A model generated the notes under the pieces. That model was not told the origin of the DNA, made no database searches, and saw only the letters and a list, made by a program, of their open reading frames with translations. A program made the translations under genes and the position numbers. This document shows positions 46,652 through 60,154 of a DNA stretch of 64,000 bases, piece after piece. The stretch's first letter is position 1. Each line of letters starts with the position of its first letter. The stretch lies in the NCBI GenBank assembly GCA_030549175.1, contig JAUKUA010000006.1, positions 3,100,001 to 3,164,000 of the forward strand, read 5' to 3'. Source of the DNA: Lasiosphaeris hirsuta. Lineage: Eukaryota > Ascomycota > Sordariomycetes > Sordariales > Lasiosphaeriaceae.

Positions 46652-49211
46652 CTAGTTGGCTCGGATAACCAGCTTGGACAGCAGCTTGTTTGATAACGAG
46701 TCAAAGTCATAACGATCAAACTTGGTGTCCTGGCGCGTTCGTAGGTACGCCTCTGTATTGGGGGTCAGCAGCGGTCCACCGTCAAAACAACGTGCACGGT
46801 CATCACTCACCATGCTTGATGACATGCTGTCGCACTTCAGTCATTGCATCACAAACGGCGGGGTTGTTGTTAAGCGCTTGTCCGTGTCTTCGCGTATCCC
46901 ACTCGGTGAAAGACGGCAGCTTCTGCGAGATGGCGTGGAAAAGGCCGACAATGACACCGACCGGGACGGTCTCCATGTCGGAGCAGAACTTGTTGACGGC
47001 GACAGGGTCTGGGACGCGGTAATGGCAGTCGAACTGAATCTCCTCCCAGACAGCCAAGAGGATAGATGCGAGCATAAAGATGGTTGGCCAGTTCTTGAGG
47101 CGCTCGCCGCTGTAGACACTTGAATAGAGTGCCGATAACTCCTCCAAGATATCCTTCTGAAGCTCACGCCACATATCGGCCATGGCGCACTTAATCTGGA
47201 AGTTGATCATGACAGGAGCAACGACTTTGCCATAGTACTTTGAATCCTCATCGTCAATCTGGCCCTCCATAGGCTTCTCGGTTGGCGCCTGCTCGACCAT
47301 GGTGATGTGTAGCGTAAGGTTGTAGGCCACGACGAGCTTAAGCGCCTTCCGGATAACGGGAAGCTTCTCCTTGGTGTAGAAGCGGTAGGCGGTCTTGAAG
47401 ATTTCGGTGATGAATGGTGTACCCTCAAAGTGGTCATCAATAAACCTCTCAAACCCTTCGTCGATGTGCTTGTCGAGATACTCCGAGAGTGCCTCCGCCG
47501 AAACGCCATCCTGGCCAACGTCCAATCGCTCGGTACGGATCTCAAAGTCAATCGGCTCTTGATCTTGAAGGGTAGACTCAACCCAGTCAACCTGGAAGCA
47601 ACTATCGTCCGCCACGTACACCTCACGAACCATGACGGGAAGGCAGAAGCCATAGCCATGAGTGATCCACATCAATGTCTCCTTCTGCGCAAACCCTTTG
47701 ACATTGAAGACCGACATGCCACGGCCAAGGTGTCGCTCATAATCGGCCTTCCAGTCCTTCATGAAATAGCCAATATCCTTAATGTCGATTCGGGTACACG
47801 GCACCTGCCACAAACGCGCATGAGAAGGCTGGCAACCAGCACACGGCTCGCCCTTGTCGCACGTCTTCTTGAGGAACTTGCAACGAAGGCACGCTCTGAG
47901 TTTCCTGATTTCGCTGGCCTGCTTGCGCTGCTCCGGGAGGAGCGGGCCGCGGCGTCTGCCCACCTTCTTCTCCCCGGTGCCGTCCTTCTTACCTGTGGAC
48001 GTTCTCCGGATGACGGGCTTGGTGGCCTTGGCGATAGGGCTCTTGCGCGGACCCGAATTACGTCTCGAAGGAGGAGACGTAGACCCGGAGCCACTAGATC
48101 CGGTGGCAATGGTGGGTCTCGGTGCGGTCGAAGCTGCCTTGATAGGCATGGGAGCTACAGCAGCCGAGGGGCTGATGAGCTCGGTCGAGTGGTGATGGTG
48201 CTCCCCGGGGCAGCAGCCACGGTGGTTGCTTGCTGAGTCGGCGTAGGTGTCGGAGGCGGGCGAGAACGGTGAGTAAGGGAAAGTCACTTCCTCGTAGCTT
48301 CCGAAATCGAGCGAGTTGCCGTCGGACTGGGACGAGTCGGAATTGGATCTCAGGTGCAGGGTTTGATTCGGGTTGAAGATGGTGGTATTTGGTGACGGGT
48401 GAGCATGCTGGAAGCCTTCGTAGTTCTGCTGGTAGACGTCGACCTGGGCCCACCCATTATCGCTCCCGGAGTTTAGCGACAAGACCTCGAGATAAGTACC
48501 GGTTGGCGAGTTGCTACCCATGCTTCCCATGCGGGGTAGGCCATCAGCATGTTGGAAGTTCATTGCGGCCTCGAAATCCTGCCAATTTGCCATCCCCCCC
48601 CACTGCATTGCCTGGGTACCGTCGACCGGGGACATGGTGCTAAAGCTCGACTCCATATGTAGGCTTGCCTCAAGTGCGGCCTGGGTTGTTTGTGGCAGAT
48701 ACTCGAGCTGGGCGGGCGGGAAGTTGGAGGCAAACGGGTTGAAGCTCATCAGGCTTGAGGGGTCCTGAATAAATTGTGACAGGTCGGGGGCCGTCTGTTG
48801 CTGCTGCTGCATAGGCAGAGACCAGTCTCCGATAATGTTGGAAGGATTTGGACGTGCAGCAGTCTGGAAGGGTGAAGGCTGGTGTTGCAGAGGACTCGAT
48901 ATATTGCTCTGGTGGCCGGGCGACTGGGCACTCTGGTCCTCAGGTGAGGAGGCGGACACGCTGCCAGAATTGGGCGAGTGAATCGACACGGGAGCACCCA
49001 CAGCTCCAGTGATGTCGAGGGGCAGCCATGATGCTCCGGGACTCAGACTCTGGCGGTTGGATTGTGACATTGTGGTCAACGCGGTCGAGGGGATGTTCTG
49101 CGAGGCGGCCGTGGACACGGCTGAATACGAGTAACGTTGTTCCCGGTGATCGAATCCAAACTGTTCCAACAATGCGGCGTCTCCCCCGTTGGCGTTGTAG
49201 TCGAAGGACAT
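46652..49211 (-). CDS. Large Zn2Cys6-type transcription factor with internal zinc cluster
   Basis: Two exons: 49211-46811 and 46752-46652, with a 58-bp intron (GTGAGT, ATACAG). The protein is 833 aa, ending LVIRAN. The ATG at 49211 (AAGATGTCC) is chosen. The first 435 residues are Ser/Gln/Pro-rich and probably activating. A basic stretch (RRRGPLLPEQRKQASEIRKL) leads into the cluster at about 441: RACLRCKFLKKTCDKGEPC, then AGC and, eleven residues later, the sixth Cys in WQVPC. That gives C-x2-C-x6-C-x5-C-x2-C-x11-C, with an unusually long last loop. After it comes RIDIKDIGYFMKDWKADYER, a block conserved from memory in a group of ascomycete regulators I cannot name. The C-terminal 350 residues are helical, without a typical MHR signature. 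Confidence 0.82.
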
Positions 49212-52200
49212 CTTCACAAAAGGCAGGAGAGATCAAAAAGAAGAGGAGGTGGCGGGAAGGGGATTGGAGGATCGTTGCTAGTATTGTAACGGGATGCCAG
49301 GGACGACGAGGGGCGACACCGCTCTTTCTCAACTCGAGTCGGTCAGGACGAGAGGGTCATGACAAGCGACAGGCGTCTTGCGTTTGGTGCGAGTGCCCTT
49401 GGGGGGGACTTGGGGGAGGCTTGCACGGGTTGGACGGGTTGGCTGGCAGTGCTGTCTCTCTCGTCTTTCACGCTTTGCCGCTTGACGCCCGTTGAGTCGC
49501 CTTGAGTCGCCTTTGAATCGCCGTGAGCCGTAGAAAGCGAGGGCAAAAGCAGCGAGTCTGGGGTTTTGCGAGCAAAAAGGTACCAAACGCTGCTCAAAGG
49601 CGGCTCTGGAAGTCGAGAGATGGCTCGCTGATGGGCGAGGCGAAGGTGGAGAGCAGCCCCCCCAGAGCACTTTGCCCAGTGCCGGTTGTTCTCACGCAAC
49701 CTTGTTCCCGTCCGTTGAAGAGGCGGTGAGAGCGCATCCAAACCCCGGTCGCTCGCCTCGAGCTGATTGGGCTCTGCCCATGATCGCGATGCACGTAGTG
49801 GATGGGTGCATGGAGCGACGGGCCAATCACCGCCAGCGAAGCCAGGCCCTGCTGGCAGTCCACGGTATGCCACTCCAGCCCCGCCCACTGTAGCAGGACC
49901 TCGCCGACCTCACCCACCTCAAGCGACCTCAACCCACCTCACCCCAACCCCTCACTCAGCGCTGCTGCACCGATCCTCCGCGGGTGCTCCAGCCTGCCCA
50001 GTGCTGCTCTCTCGTGGCCCTCTCCTCCGCGCTCGCCAGTGGCCTCACCTCATCCACAGCACCCACCAGCACCCGTCCAGCACCCAGCCCGGCCAATGGT
50101 CTGCTCGCTGCCGGCATCAGGGCAGTGCCGAAATTCTTGTGCGAGTGGCTGTTCCCCTCCGCCGTGCACTAGCCCCTCCAGGTGGCAGCCGTTGGCGCTA
50201 TGCCTAGTGCCTAGGTCAGGAGCCCTATGGTGATCCGGCGCCGATCGCATCGGGCTGGACGAGGAGCGATTCGAGCTGGACGCTGGAAGCTGGAGTTCGA
50301 ACTGGAACGATATGTGCGAAAGATATATATGCATATATCTCCGTGCCAAAAAAAAATTTAAAAAAAAATACCTCAATTGGCTTCATCGTAACTTGGTTAT
50401 GCACCTCACCCATCTAGCCGGCCATTAGATACCACGCTTTCCGGCAGATTCCCGACGTCCTGGTTGGGTTTTGGCCTGGGTTGGGTTTGGTAGCACAGTT
50501 TGCTGTCGGGTAGAGGCCTGAGCTCCCCGCCTGGACCGCATCCGCATCCGACGTCGAAACCAGACCTGGCCAGCGGGGGGGGGGCGCGGCATGGGCCGCC
50601 AGCTTAATTATTGCGTGAGATGTCTCTCCCGCGGGGTGTCTGCTCGCCGATCAAAAACCCACGACTCCGACCAACCCCTTACCATGCTCCTCAAGGGTCC
50701 TCAACAGGCTCCCTCTCAAACATCGACACGTTCGATGGGGCGAACGCCTCTGTCTGCGTGAGATCTGAGAGATCAGGGCCATGTGTGAAGGTGCACTACA
50801 CACCGCACAGCAGCTTTGAGTACAGCGACGGCCACACAAGGTGAAGGCGTCGTGCCATTCCAATGCCGTTTCTGCGCAATGACACCTCGGCTTCTACCGA
50901 ATCAACTCTCAGCTTGGTTCGATCTGGCGGCTGAAATGAGCAGGAGGTTTTGCTGTACGCATGGCTGTCCTTCGAAACCTGCGCGTCTCCGCTTTCGTGC
51001 TACCTTTACCTGTCTCTGGATGAATCCTGCGATGACGCTGCCTTCTTTCTTGTCGATAAGCTCTCTTCCAACACCTGTTTTGTTTCATGTCACTTGAACC
51101 CCGCAACTGGATGCCGTCGAGACAGTTCTGACAAGACGGAAGAGCCGGCGAAAGACCAGTAAAGGATACAGGGCTCGGCCATCTAGTTTGGCCGTTGTCA
51201 AACCTAGATCTCCAGTCGGTTGATGGGGGCGTAAGGAGCCAGGTTAGTGCTGCAAACACAGCCATTGCAAACATTCCCAGCGAAACACCGCATCATCCTC
51301 GACCAGGAAACGCGGTGCTGTCAACCAGACCTGCTGCTAACGCGCTTCAGCAACTCGAGGTCCGGGCGCGCGTATACTGAACTTCGGCCACTTGCGGATA
51401 TTCAGACGAGCCAGTCTTACACTGCAGCCCGTCAGAGAGGGAAACGGGTTGCCAAGTACTCGCACAGTGCCCAAGAGGCGTTGCGGACGCAGCTCGATGG
51501 GCATCGCTCGGTTCCAATAGGTTGCATTCGGCTCAAATAGTGAGCGATTAGTGTGTGGCCAAGGGAGCCACTCGTGATCCAGTGTGCGTCTTCCCGTGCA
51601 GTGGCACATCCTTGCCCAGCTTTCCCCACGCTTATCAAGATCCCGTCCGGCGTGTGTGACCCCTCAGCTTTTCGAGGGACCCTGAATCGACACAGCCGCC
51701 GAGAGCGAAGCTTATTAAAGGTACATGTTGAGGGCCAGTTCCTGTTTCTCTGCTTGATTGTTCGTGCCTGCCTGGCAACCGAGAAATGGTGGGAGAAAAT
51801 ACCGGAGGGTGAATAAACATTTCCCATCAATTCACCTGTCCGGCGGGATGCCATTGAAGACCAGACAGCCTGACAAGTGGCGAATGGGTCTTCATGCAGC
51901 CCCCCTTTGCGGGATCACCATCCGGGCCACCAGGATCCATTGGCGAGAGGGGCGCTTGAGGGGTTGGCCAAACCATTGAAAATTGACGAAATGCCACACG
52001 CGAGTCCAGCCCGGGGTGTGCTCCTGGGGATGCCTGTGCTCAAGAGGCCAGATCTGAACGACTCAAAGACTGCCCCAGCTCAACCTCTCCACCAAAAACG
52101 GCAGGTCTTGAAAGTTATGGTCTAGCTTCAGGGGAAGCTCTCAATCGCCCGTCGACCAACTCACCGCTCAGTCTTCCGAGTCTTCAACATCCCCTTTGAG

Positions 52201-53652
52201 ATCGTCAGGCAGATCAAACCAGCCACAAAATGTAACAGTAACTATCGAACCGCGATTGACTCTGGATTGCGCCTACAAGCCTCTGGTCCAACTTCAAGAC
52301 CATTGCTCTTCAATCGCTAACGGCATGAGGATAACGGCATCGCCTCAGCAATGTTCGTCAGCTAGCTGTGCGTGTCGAACGACTGCAACCATCGAACGGC
52401 TGTCGGTCTGCTGTGATTGCTGCGGAGCAGGACGACGCCTTGGTAATCGCCAGCAATCCGGAGATAGGATCGAGATGCAGAGCGCGTTGCCCTTTCGAGG
52501 TTCAAGTAGATCGTCGAAACGCCCGGTTATGCTACAGCATTCAGGCGTTCCCAGGTCAAAATGAGTTGATTGACACTTCGGCATCCACCAAGTCGTATAC
52601 GGAGCGGGTGGCAGCTTCGCCACCACTGGATGTGCGATTGTGGGATGGAGTAGTAGTCATCAGCCCGTCTAGGCAGCCTGTGGAGGAACGAAGAACTCCA
52701 AAATAGGCCGAGGCGGTATTTTCCTTGCTGCGGCGTCTTTGCAGTTTTCGTTGCCACTGGGGCTGCCACTGCCGCACTGCGCACACGCTTGCGTTGCCGG
52801 TCAACTCAACTGGGCTTCCACGGCCAATGGTTGAAATACCTCACGTTTCTTTCTTTCGAGAAGACGGACACAACCTTGACTCGTTCCAGTGGAGTTTCGC
52901 TCCGAATCGCCCCCTCCGGGCGGATGCGTGTCTTCTCCGACATGATGATCTTCCGCCGGCGGGGAGGCCCGCCTAGAGAGTGGAAACACCCTGCATCAGC
53001 GGATCAACAACGGAGTTGTCAGCGTGAAAATAGCCTGTAACCCTGCTGCCAGTCGTAGAAGTCTCCTGTTGATAAAGGGGGCAGTGAATACCCAGGGCGA
53101 AAGGCAAGAGCGATTTTTTTATGTCTCTTGTCACTTCAGCATGTCCTCCGTGCAGCCGGCCTCGGGGCCGATTTTCTCAGGTCCGGACGGGATCCCACCG
53201 TGGGGCTCAAGCAGGCCTCCGAAAGTCGACATTGCAACAGAACAAAGTGCGAAATTGCCGCCCGCAAGAAGATCGATTTTTTGCTAATTTTTCCTCGAAT
53301 GCGTGACGCTTTCTAAACTGGCGCGACGAAATGTAAAATAGAGGTAAAAATCAGACGAAGATCTTGACATCAGAGAACAGGTGGATGGACCTGCCTCATG
53401 CAGCGGCGGATTCAGGCCCCACTATTTCTTCTTTGTGCGACAACTGCCGACACTCGCAAACACCTGGCGGAGGAAGCCGATGCTCCGCAAACCAGTCATG
53501 GCGCGCAGCGCCCGGGCCCCATGGCCGCAAACATCACCATTTCGTTATTGCCCATCCTACAGGCCTCGCTAAGGAGTGTCCACTAAGACAGAACAATAGT
53601 AAACAATTACTGGCCCTGCTATTGTCCATGGAGCGTGCTTGACTTCAAACCT
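49212..53652. other. 4.4-kb divergent intergenic region
   Basis: Between the divergent starts of the Zn2Cys6 gene and the farnesyltransferase gene. It has an A/T run at 50347-50369, an 11-G run near 50574-50584, and short frames on both strands with no motif (e.g. 51432-51854 minus, 52196-52564 plus). It probably includes a long 5' leader of the regulator. No gene is supported. Confidence 0.5.
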
Positions 53653-55502
53653 ATGCCGGTGCGAATAAAGGCAACGCAGCGCCGAACCCGCGCAGCGTTC
53701 AGACCCAGGAAGATGAAGTCCTCTTTTCAACAACGCTCGCCGCCCCAGCCACAGGACGACAGTGAAACCGACGAGGAATGTATTACCGAGCGCACTCACT
53801 ATCCAGCATTCATGATCCCAGACCTCTTCACCCAGCTGCCGCTGGTCAGGGATGCCCTGGTCACGAGCACCTCCCAGACCCAGGACGAGACGGTCGACAC
53901 CTGCTTGCCCTATCTGGCTGGCGAGGATGAGCTCTTCATGTACAACCTCCATGGTGTGCCAAACCTGGATCGTGAGAGGCACATCAAGTTTCTCCACTCT
54001 TCTCTGGGGAGACTCCCTGGTCGCTTTCTGGCCGCGGATGCCAGCCGGCCATGGTTTCTGTATTGGGCCCTCAGCGCGCTTGCCATCATGGGGGAAGACG
54101 TGTCGAGCTACCGGGAGGCGCTTGTCGACACTGCCCGTGGAATGCAAAACGAAACCGGCGGCTTTGGCGGAGGTGGCAAACAGACCTCGCACATTGCTAC
54201 AACATATGCCATAGTATTGGCTCTTGCTCTAGTTGGTGGAGAGGACGCATTCGAGGTCATTGACAGGAAGTCGCTTTGGAGTTGGCTCTGCGAGCTCAAG
54301 CAGCCCGACGGCGGGTTCCAGGTCTTCCTCGGCGGCGAAGAGGACATCAGGTATGTCCGACACCAGCTTTCTTCGCCTGGCGAAGCAGTCTCGATCTAAC
54401 AGTCCCTATAGGGGGGCCTATTGTACCGCGGTGATCATTAGATTGTTAAATCTGCCCTTGGATTTGACGCCAACATCACCAGCGTGGACAAGTGACGGGA
54501 CCGTAGATCTTTTTTCTGGCGTGGGAGACTACGTGCGCAGATGTGAGTGACATAGCTGAGGCTTCCTATCCACCGAGAGGATGCGAGAGAGGAGAAGCCC
54601 GATACTAACCCTCCAGGCCAAACCTTCGAGGGCGGCATCTCCGGCCAACCGAACGCTGAAGCCCACGGAGCCTACGCCTTTTGTGCCTTGGGAGCGCTCG
54701 CTCTGCTGGGCGATCCGCGCCGTACCATTCCCAGGTAAGAGGGGAGACGATTTGATATGGCCTCCGTCCACTTTGGTAGTGGCAACAAGCACCACTTGCT
54801 GACCTTCCTTTCCCTGGGCATGGTAGGTATCTGGATGTCCCGCGACTCATCTCTTGGCTGTCGTCTCGACAGTACGCACCTGAGGCTGGGTTTTCCGGCC
54901 GCACTAACAAGCTCGTCGATGGCTGCTATAGCCACTGGGTGGGCGGGTGCTTTCCCTTGATCGAAGCGTGTCTTAGTTCTCCGGGGGCTCCTGACCAGGC
55001 CGCAGGCCATCCGGCCAACGCCGTCCGGCTGCCACCAGTGCCCGAGTCCCTATTCAGCCGGGAAGGCTTGATTCGGTATATCCTCTGCTGCTGCCAAGAC
55101 CAGTCCAAAAGGGGCGGCCTGCGAGATAAGCCGGGAAAGTGAGTCTTGCCTCTCCTGTCTCTTTGTTTTCCTCCCTTGCCGTTTCTCACACACCTAATCT
55201 ACGTGACCTGACCCCGTGTCTAATTCGATCCCTGCCCTAGGATGTCGGACGCGTACCACTCATGTTATGTCCTCTCAGGTCTAAGTTCCGCGCAGCACCA
55301 GTGGCAGCTTGCGCCCTCGGGGACGGAAGATGACTCAACGGCGGCGACGGTTGACCTGGTGTGGACCGTACTACCGTATCTCGATGATGTGCAGGTTTTC
55401 GACCAGAAGAACTTAGTCCGCCCAATACATCCCGTCTATGCCATACCTCTACATAGCCAGCAGGCGATCCGGAGCTACTTCCTCGCAAAGGAGGGCTTCT
55501 AA
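53653..55502 (+). CDS. ram1: Protein farnesyltransferase beta subunit
   Basis: Five exons: 53653-54350, 54412-54542, 54617-54734, 54827-55138, 55241-55502. The introns are 61, 74, 92 and 102 bp, each frame-consistent (donors GTATGT, GTGAGT, GTAAGA, GTGAGT). The protein is 506 aa. The start MPVRIKATQ at 53653 is chosen; 53713 is an alternative. Prenyltransferase repeats of the GGFGGG type run through the protein (NETGGFGGGGKQTSHIATTY; QPDGGFQVFLGGEEDIRGAY; FEGGISGQPNAEAHGAYAF). The zinc ligands are present: D and C in LVDGCYSHW, and H in DAYHSCYVLSGL. With the alpha subunit it attaches farnesyl to CaaX proteins such as Ras and mating pheromone. C-terminal YAIPLHSQQAIRSYF is also typical. Confidence 0.93.
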
Positions 55503-57535
55503 GTTCCAGTACCCCCCTTGGCCAAGAGGGGCTAAAACACAAATAGACCATAGGCAGTTCAGATAGGGGAATTTCTTCCAATGTGTTCCGTCACGTGTCA
55601 GATCTCGGGACTTGTCACATTTTTGTTGTATCTCATGAGCTTCTTCGGGCGCTCGTGGGTTGCTGGTTACATGATTGGTAGACCAGATACGGTGCGGAAT
55701 AGCCGGGAGATCGCGGCGACGTAGGACATGCGCCGTCCTCACCTCCTTCGGAGACACATTTGACAGCTCATCAACCGCCCCCGAAGCTAGAGATTGGCTG
55801 ACCACGGCCTGCAACGGATGGCAGGACCGCCAGCTAAACCCTTCTCAAAACCTGCTACAGCAGACATACATACATAGCATGCAGAGGGCTAATCGACATA
55901 TCAGAGAGACGCGATAATACGAGCGAGGCCTTTGCCCGGGCGCTGAGCGAGGGGCTGGCTCAAGGGGAGCGGTGGCATCATCGAGCCTGCATTCACCAAT
56001 CTGAACCGGTTCTCAATTCCCATTCTCATCCACCTTGCCTTGCATCAACACCACCGAGCGACAAGGAATACCCGGTGAATTTGAGAGAGGAGAAAGCATG
56101 CACTTGAGAGCTAGGACTTGTTACTGAAGAGCAAATATGGAAACGGTTGGCGCACCGTTTTGCATTTAACCAATAAACAGGGCCACGCCTCATGCCTGTC
56201 ATCTGGGAAGAGTAGACAGGAGCGAGATGAGGGACGTGGCGACTCTGGTGCGCTAACACTGCATGTCTAGATGTCCATCTTCTGCAAGGCGCCGCCCAGC
56301 TGCGTTTCAAAGGCCCGGTCCGACTTTGGATTTCTCCTTCTCCGTGTCCCGCCGCGTCTCCCACCCCTTTGAAGCGAGCTAAAGAGAGCCGGGGCCCGCC
56401 AACCAGAGTTTCTCTCTCGGAGAGCAGGCTGAGACCGGGTCCTTTTGTTGGATGGACGCGAAGTCCCGGGCAGGAATGTTAGTTTACTCCTAGACGAAAG
56501 ATGAATGAACATGGCAAAGAAGAACACAATCGGGGGTGGCCATGGCCGCGCCTGATCGGTTAGGGTGATAGGTGGTCTGCTGCCATGCTACCTCAAGCCA
56601 ACTTCCCTTAGTTACCCAAGAGTCAGAATCAATGGCGCAGCGAGCAATGTCTGGTTGCTGCTGCATCGGCCTAGGCGTCTATGTTTGGCAGACCTCGGAC
56701 AAGATCAGAGGTGGATATTGTAACTCCTGCCCATGTCTGTCCCGCGTGCGCGCCTTTTTTTTTTTGCCCCGTCCACGACACCACATAACATGGGCCGCGA
56801 TAATGGGCCCTAAACGATATCAGATGACGGCTGCCAGGGGGACCCCCCTTTTCTTTCCACCGCGCCCTTTTCCCCTCATATAGGAGGAAAGCAAAGAGGG
56901 AGGTTGCATGGCAGGTCCTTTACATGCATTCGGGCGTACAGTGGCCTGTTGTGTAATATGGCTTATAAAACCATGCGAGCCGAAATAGTAAAGGCAACGA
57001 AGCGCGCGCGCAACAGAGATAGACGGCGACAGGAGACCGACAGGCAGGCTACAGGAATGCTACAGAAAACACGCAGGCTCGACAGGAAACGACATGGGTT
57101 TTGGGGGTGTGAGGCAAGGGGTATGGGCAAGGGTTTGAAGCGTGGTCGACGCGGTCGGGTACGGTCCTTGCCGCCTGTCATGTCTCTCTTATTTTATGTT
57201 TCCCTTCTCCAGCTTCCCACCTTTCTACTAAATCTGGTACATGGGATGCCGGGGTAATGCCGCACATGCCAAGTGGACGAAGGGTTTGGAGCCGGTCGTG
57301 TGAAAACGCAACCCAGACTTCCAATGTTTTTCAAGCGACCTGGTATGTCTGGTGCAGTACGTGAGTACGTACGTAAGGTACTTGGGTATCTCAAACATAC
57401 ATGCCTTCCTTCGATTTCGCTACCCCAAAGCACGGGATTGCTTCGTGCCGTATTTCCACCCGACCCGGAGAACCAATTGCTGCCTCTGTTTGAAAGATAT
57501 GGCAAGAATGACGTTGCCAGAAACGATGGGTACCC

Positions 57536-57552
57536 AAAAAAAAAAAAAAAAA
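57536..57552. repeat. 17-base A homopolymer
   Basis: Uninterrupted A run followed by GAGC. Confidence 0.9.
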
Positions 57553-58489
57553 GAGCTGAAGTGCGGTGAGGGGTAGTCCTTTGCCCCTCATGATAACATG
57601 GTAACAGAGGAGGGGTCCTCTTCCCAATTCTCTTGTCCCATCCATGGCCACTCCGCCCTCAAGGAAACCATGCTAGGAACCCCTGGGTTGGACGACTGTC
57701 AAGTTGAGTTATCGTGGATCGAACGCCATAGAGCACTGCAGATCCAAGGTACCAAAGGAGGGGGGGGGGCACGGGGCTTGGGATGATGGGTGGTAGTATT
57801 GTAAGAAGGTAGTTTACCGAGGTGCCTTAACCCTGGCCCATTCATTGCATCATGCTCAAGGCCAGCAATCACATTGTTTGATGGTGTCATATTGATGAGG
57901 CGAATTGACCCGAGTGACCAAGGGGTCCACGAACCTGCGAATGAAACGGCCAGCCACAAATTCGCTGCCACAAATGACTATTCACCACGCCGTTATTCCC
58001 TTTCTGAGATGCGCCTAAATCGTGAGATCGAGAGTTGTCCGTTGGCCTCGAGACGTTCCAGAATTATTCCTAGTTGCTCGCTAGTCCACCTTGCCCACCC
58101 TTTCCTCCCGCTTGGGGCACACACCATCCTTCCGTCCTGGTGCTCTGGGGAGGAAGGTCAGCAAGGCATGGAAGGTACGTACCTGGTGACCAACGGCCAC
58201 TCTGAATTCCCAAATTGGGTTTGTGCTGCGGGAAATTTTTGGGTTTCGCCGATTTCATGTCTGCGACGATTTCACGTCGATTCTAGCCATCGACTTGCCA
58301 AGACAAAACAATAGTAGCAGAAGTGAGCAGATCATGCTGTTACACCGATGACCTCCCTCCCCTCTTCATCCCCTCGACGCCATTCTACGTCTTTCTGCGC
58401 TGGGTGGTGGTGTCCACCAACGATCTCGAGAGCAACCTCGCGATAGCCCGAGCTCCTCCTGCTGCTGCTCTCCTGCGGGAAACAGGACC

Positions 58490-58555
58490 ATCGAGCACTG
58501 GCATCGAGCATCGAGCATTGAGCGTCCAGCATCGAGCATCGAGCTCAGCATTCAG
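58490..58555. repeat. GCATCGA minisatellite
   Basis: About seven imperfect units of GAGCATC/GAGCATT. Confidence 0.8.
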
Positions 58556-59427
58556 CCTCCTCTCCCCCTCATCCCCCTCCTCCTTCATGCCGCTTTCACT
58601 TGCGCGGGTGAAGGATACTCTGGGTCTGCGTTTGGGGTCGCTGCATCGCTGCTTTGTGCGGAAGTAACTCGTACATACATACCTACATTCGTCTCGATGC
58701 GCTCCCTCGCTCCCCCTCCTCCCTCGACCCATAGCTGGGTTCCTGTTTTAATATCAAGCAGCAGTGCCAACTCATCATTGCATGAGTGTTAAGGCCTGCC
58801 TGTGCCTAGTTGCCTTGCGGCGCGCTCGGCCACTCACAGCGGCTGCTCGTCGTTAGGGCCAGAAGTGGGCATGCAAGGGTTTGCCGGCCCCAGCCACTGT
58901 TCATGCACCTCATTTCTCTTCACCGACTTCGTGGTATGGCCTCAAGCCAGTCATTCCGCCTAGCCGTGTCGTTGGTCCGACCTTGAAGTCACTTCACAGC
59001 GAAGGGCCCGCGCCCAGAGTTTGCCCTCGAAGACGATCCTGGACCCCGCCTGCTTGTCATGGTTGCTCCCCATGGTCCATGGCCCATGGTCCGTGGTGGA
59101 TGATGGCTCCTAGCCCATGGTACCTCTTGGCTTTTCATGGCTCCCTATGGGATAACCCCCCGACCGGCAGCCGCCGGTCGCTTTGCCGACTATTTTAGCT
59201 GTCGTCCTGGTAAATCCAACTGCTCGCTTCTGATTTGCCGGCGAGGCGACGTGGGGACTGGGATTAGGGACATTCTTGGGTGTAACATGCTTGCAGCGCC
59301 TTTCAGCGTCCAGAGCTGTCTCCTCCCACCGCACCGTGACAGGACACCGTGACAGGAAACGTGAGACGGGCGATTCGCCCACGAGCCGGAGACATGGACC
59401 CACGATGCTACGCCCGACTCTGTCGCG

Positions 59428-59455
59428 GCATCGCAGCATCGCGGCATCGCTGATG
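59428..59455. repeat. GCATCGC(A/G) short tandem repeat
   Basis: Three to four units of an 8-9-bp repeat. Confidence 0.7.
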
Positions 59456-60137
59456 GGCCTGGCCCCCCTCTCTCTCTCCCCTCTTGCGAGAAGGGAGACG
59501 CCAACCCCGACCCGTTCCCGCGCTGTCCATGCAAGGTATATGGACCGGCATCTCCTGGCGCTGGTTACCTGCCACGGTCGACCGCGGCGGCAGCAGGACT
59601 GGTGGATATGCACGTATGTTGCCATGTACCCCCGAAAAGCCTACGGTTGTGGAGAGCACAGTTCCGGTACCAGACAATACATGGTCGATTCGCGGCGGCT
59701 GCATTAGTGGCCGCCAGATGGATCTCGGAGACTCTGGCCTTTCTCGTCTCGCCTCTGTGCCTCTCCTCTCGTCTCCCAGCGTGTTGCGAACCAGGCACAT
59801 CCCTTTCCTTGCGTACCCGGGCCTCACCCAAGAGGGCGCAAAGGCTGGCGCCCGGCACCGAACCACAAGGCGCCGCCATTGTCGAGTCCCTCGTCCTCCT
59901 CTCACACAAAGTCCCGTCTGCGGAGCAAGCAGATTGGCCTTCGGCGGTCCCATTTTGCCACCTCACTATGCCTAGGTCTGCATATACAGGCGCTTTTACC
60001 CAAGCAAAGCCCGCAGGCCCGTACACGGTCCAGCATCGGACAAAAACAATGGGAACGGTGAGGTGAGAGTGGAGGACGAGGTGGAGGCCGGCGGACGCCT
60101 GGCGAAGAGGGGGCAGGAAGGGAAGAATAGCAACAAG

Positions 60138-60154
60138 AAAAAAAAAAAAAAAAA
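60138..60154. repeat. 17-base A homopolymer
   Basis: Uninterrupted A run followed by GCATGA. Confidence 0.9.
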
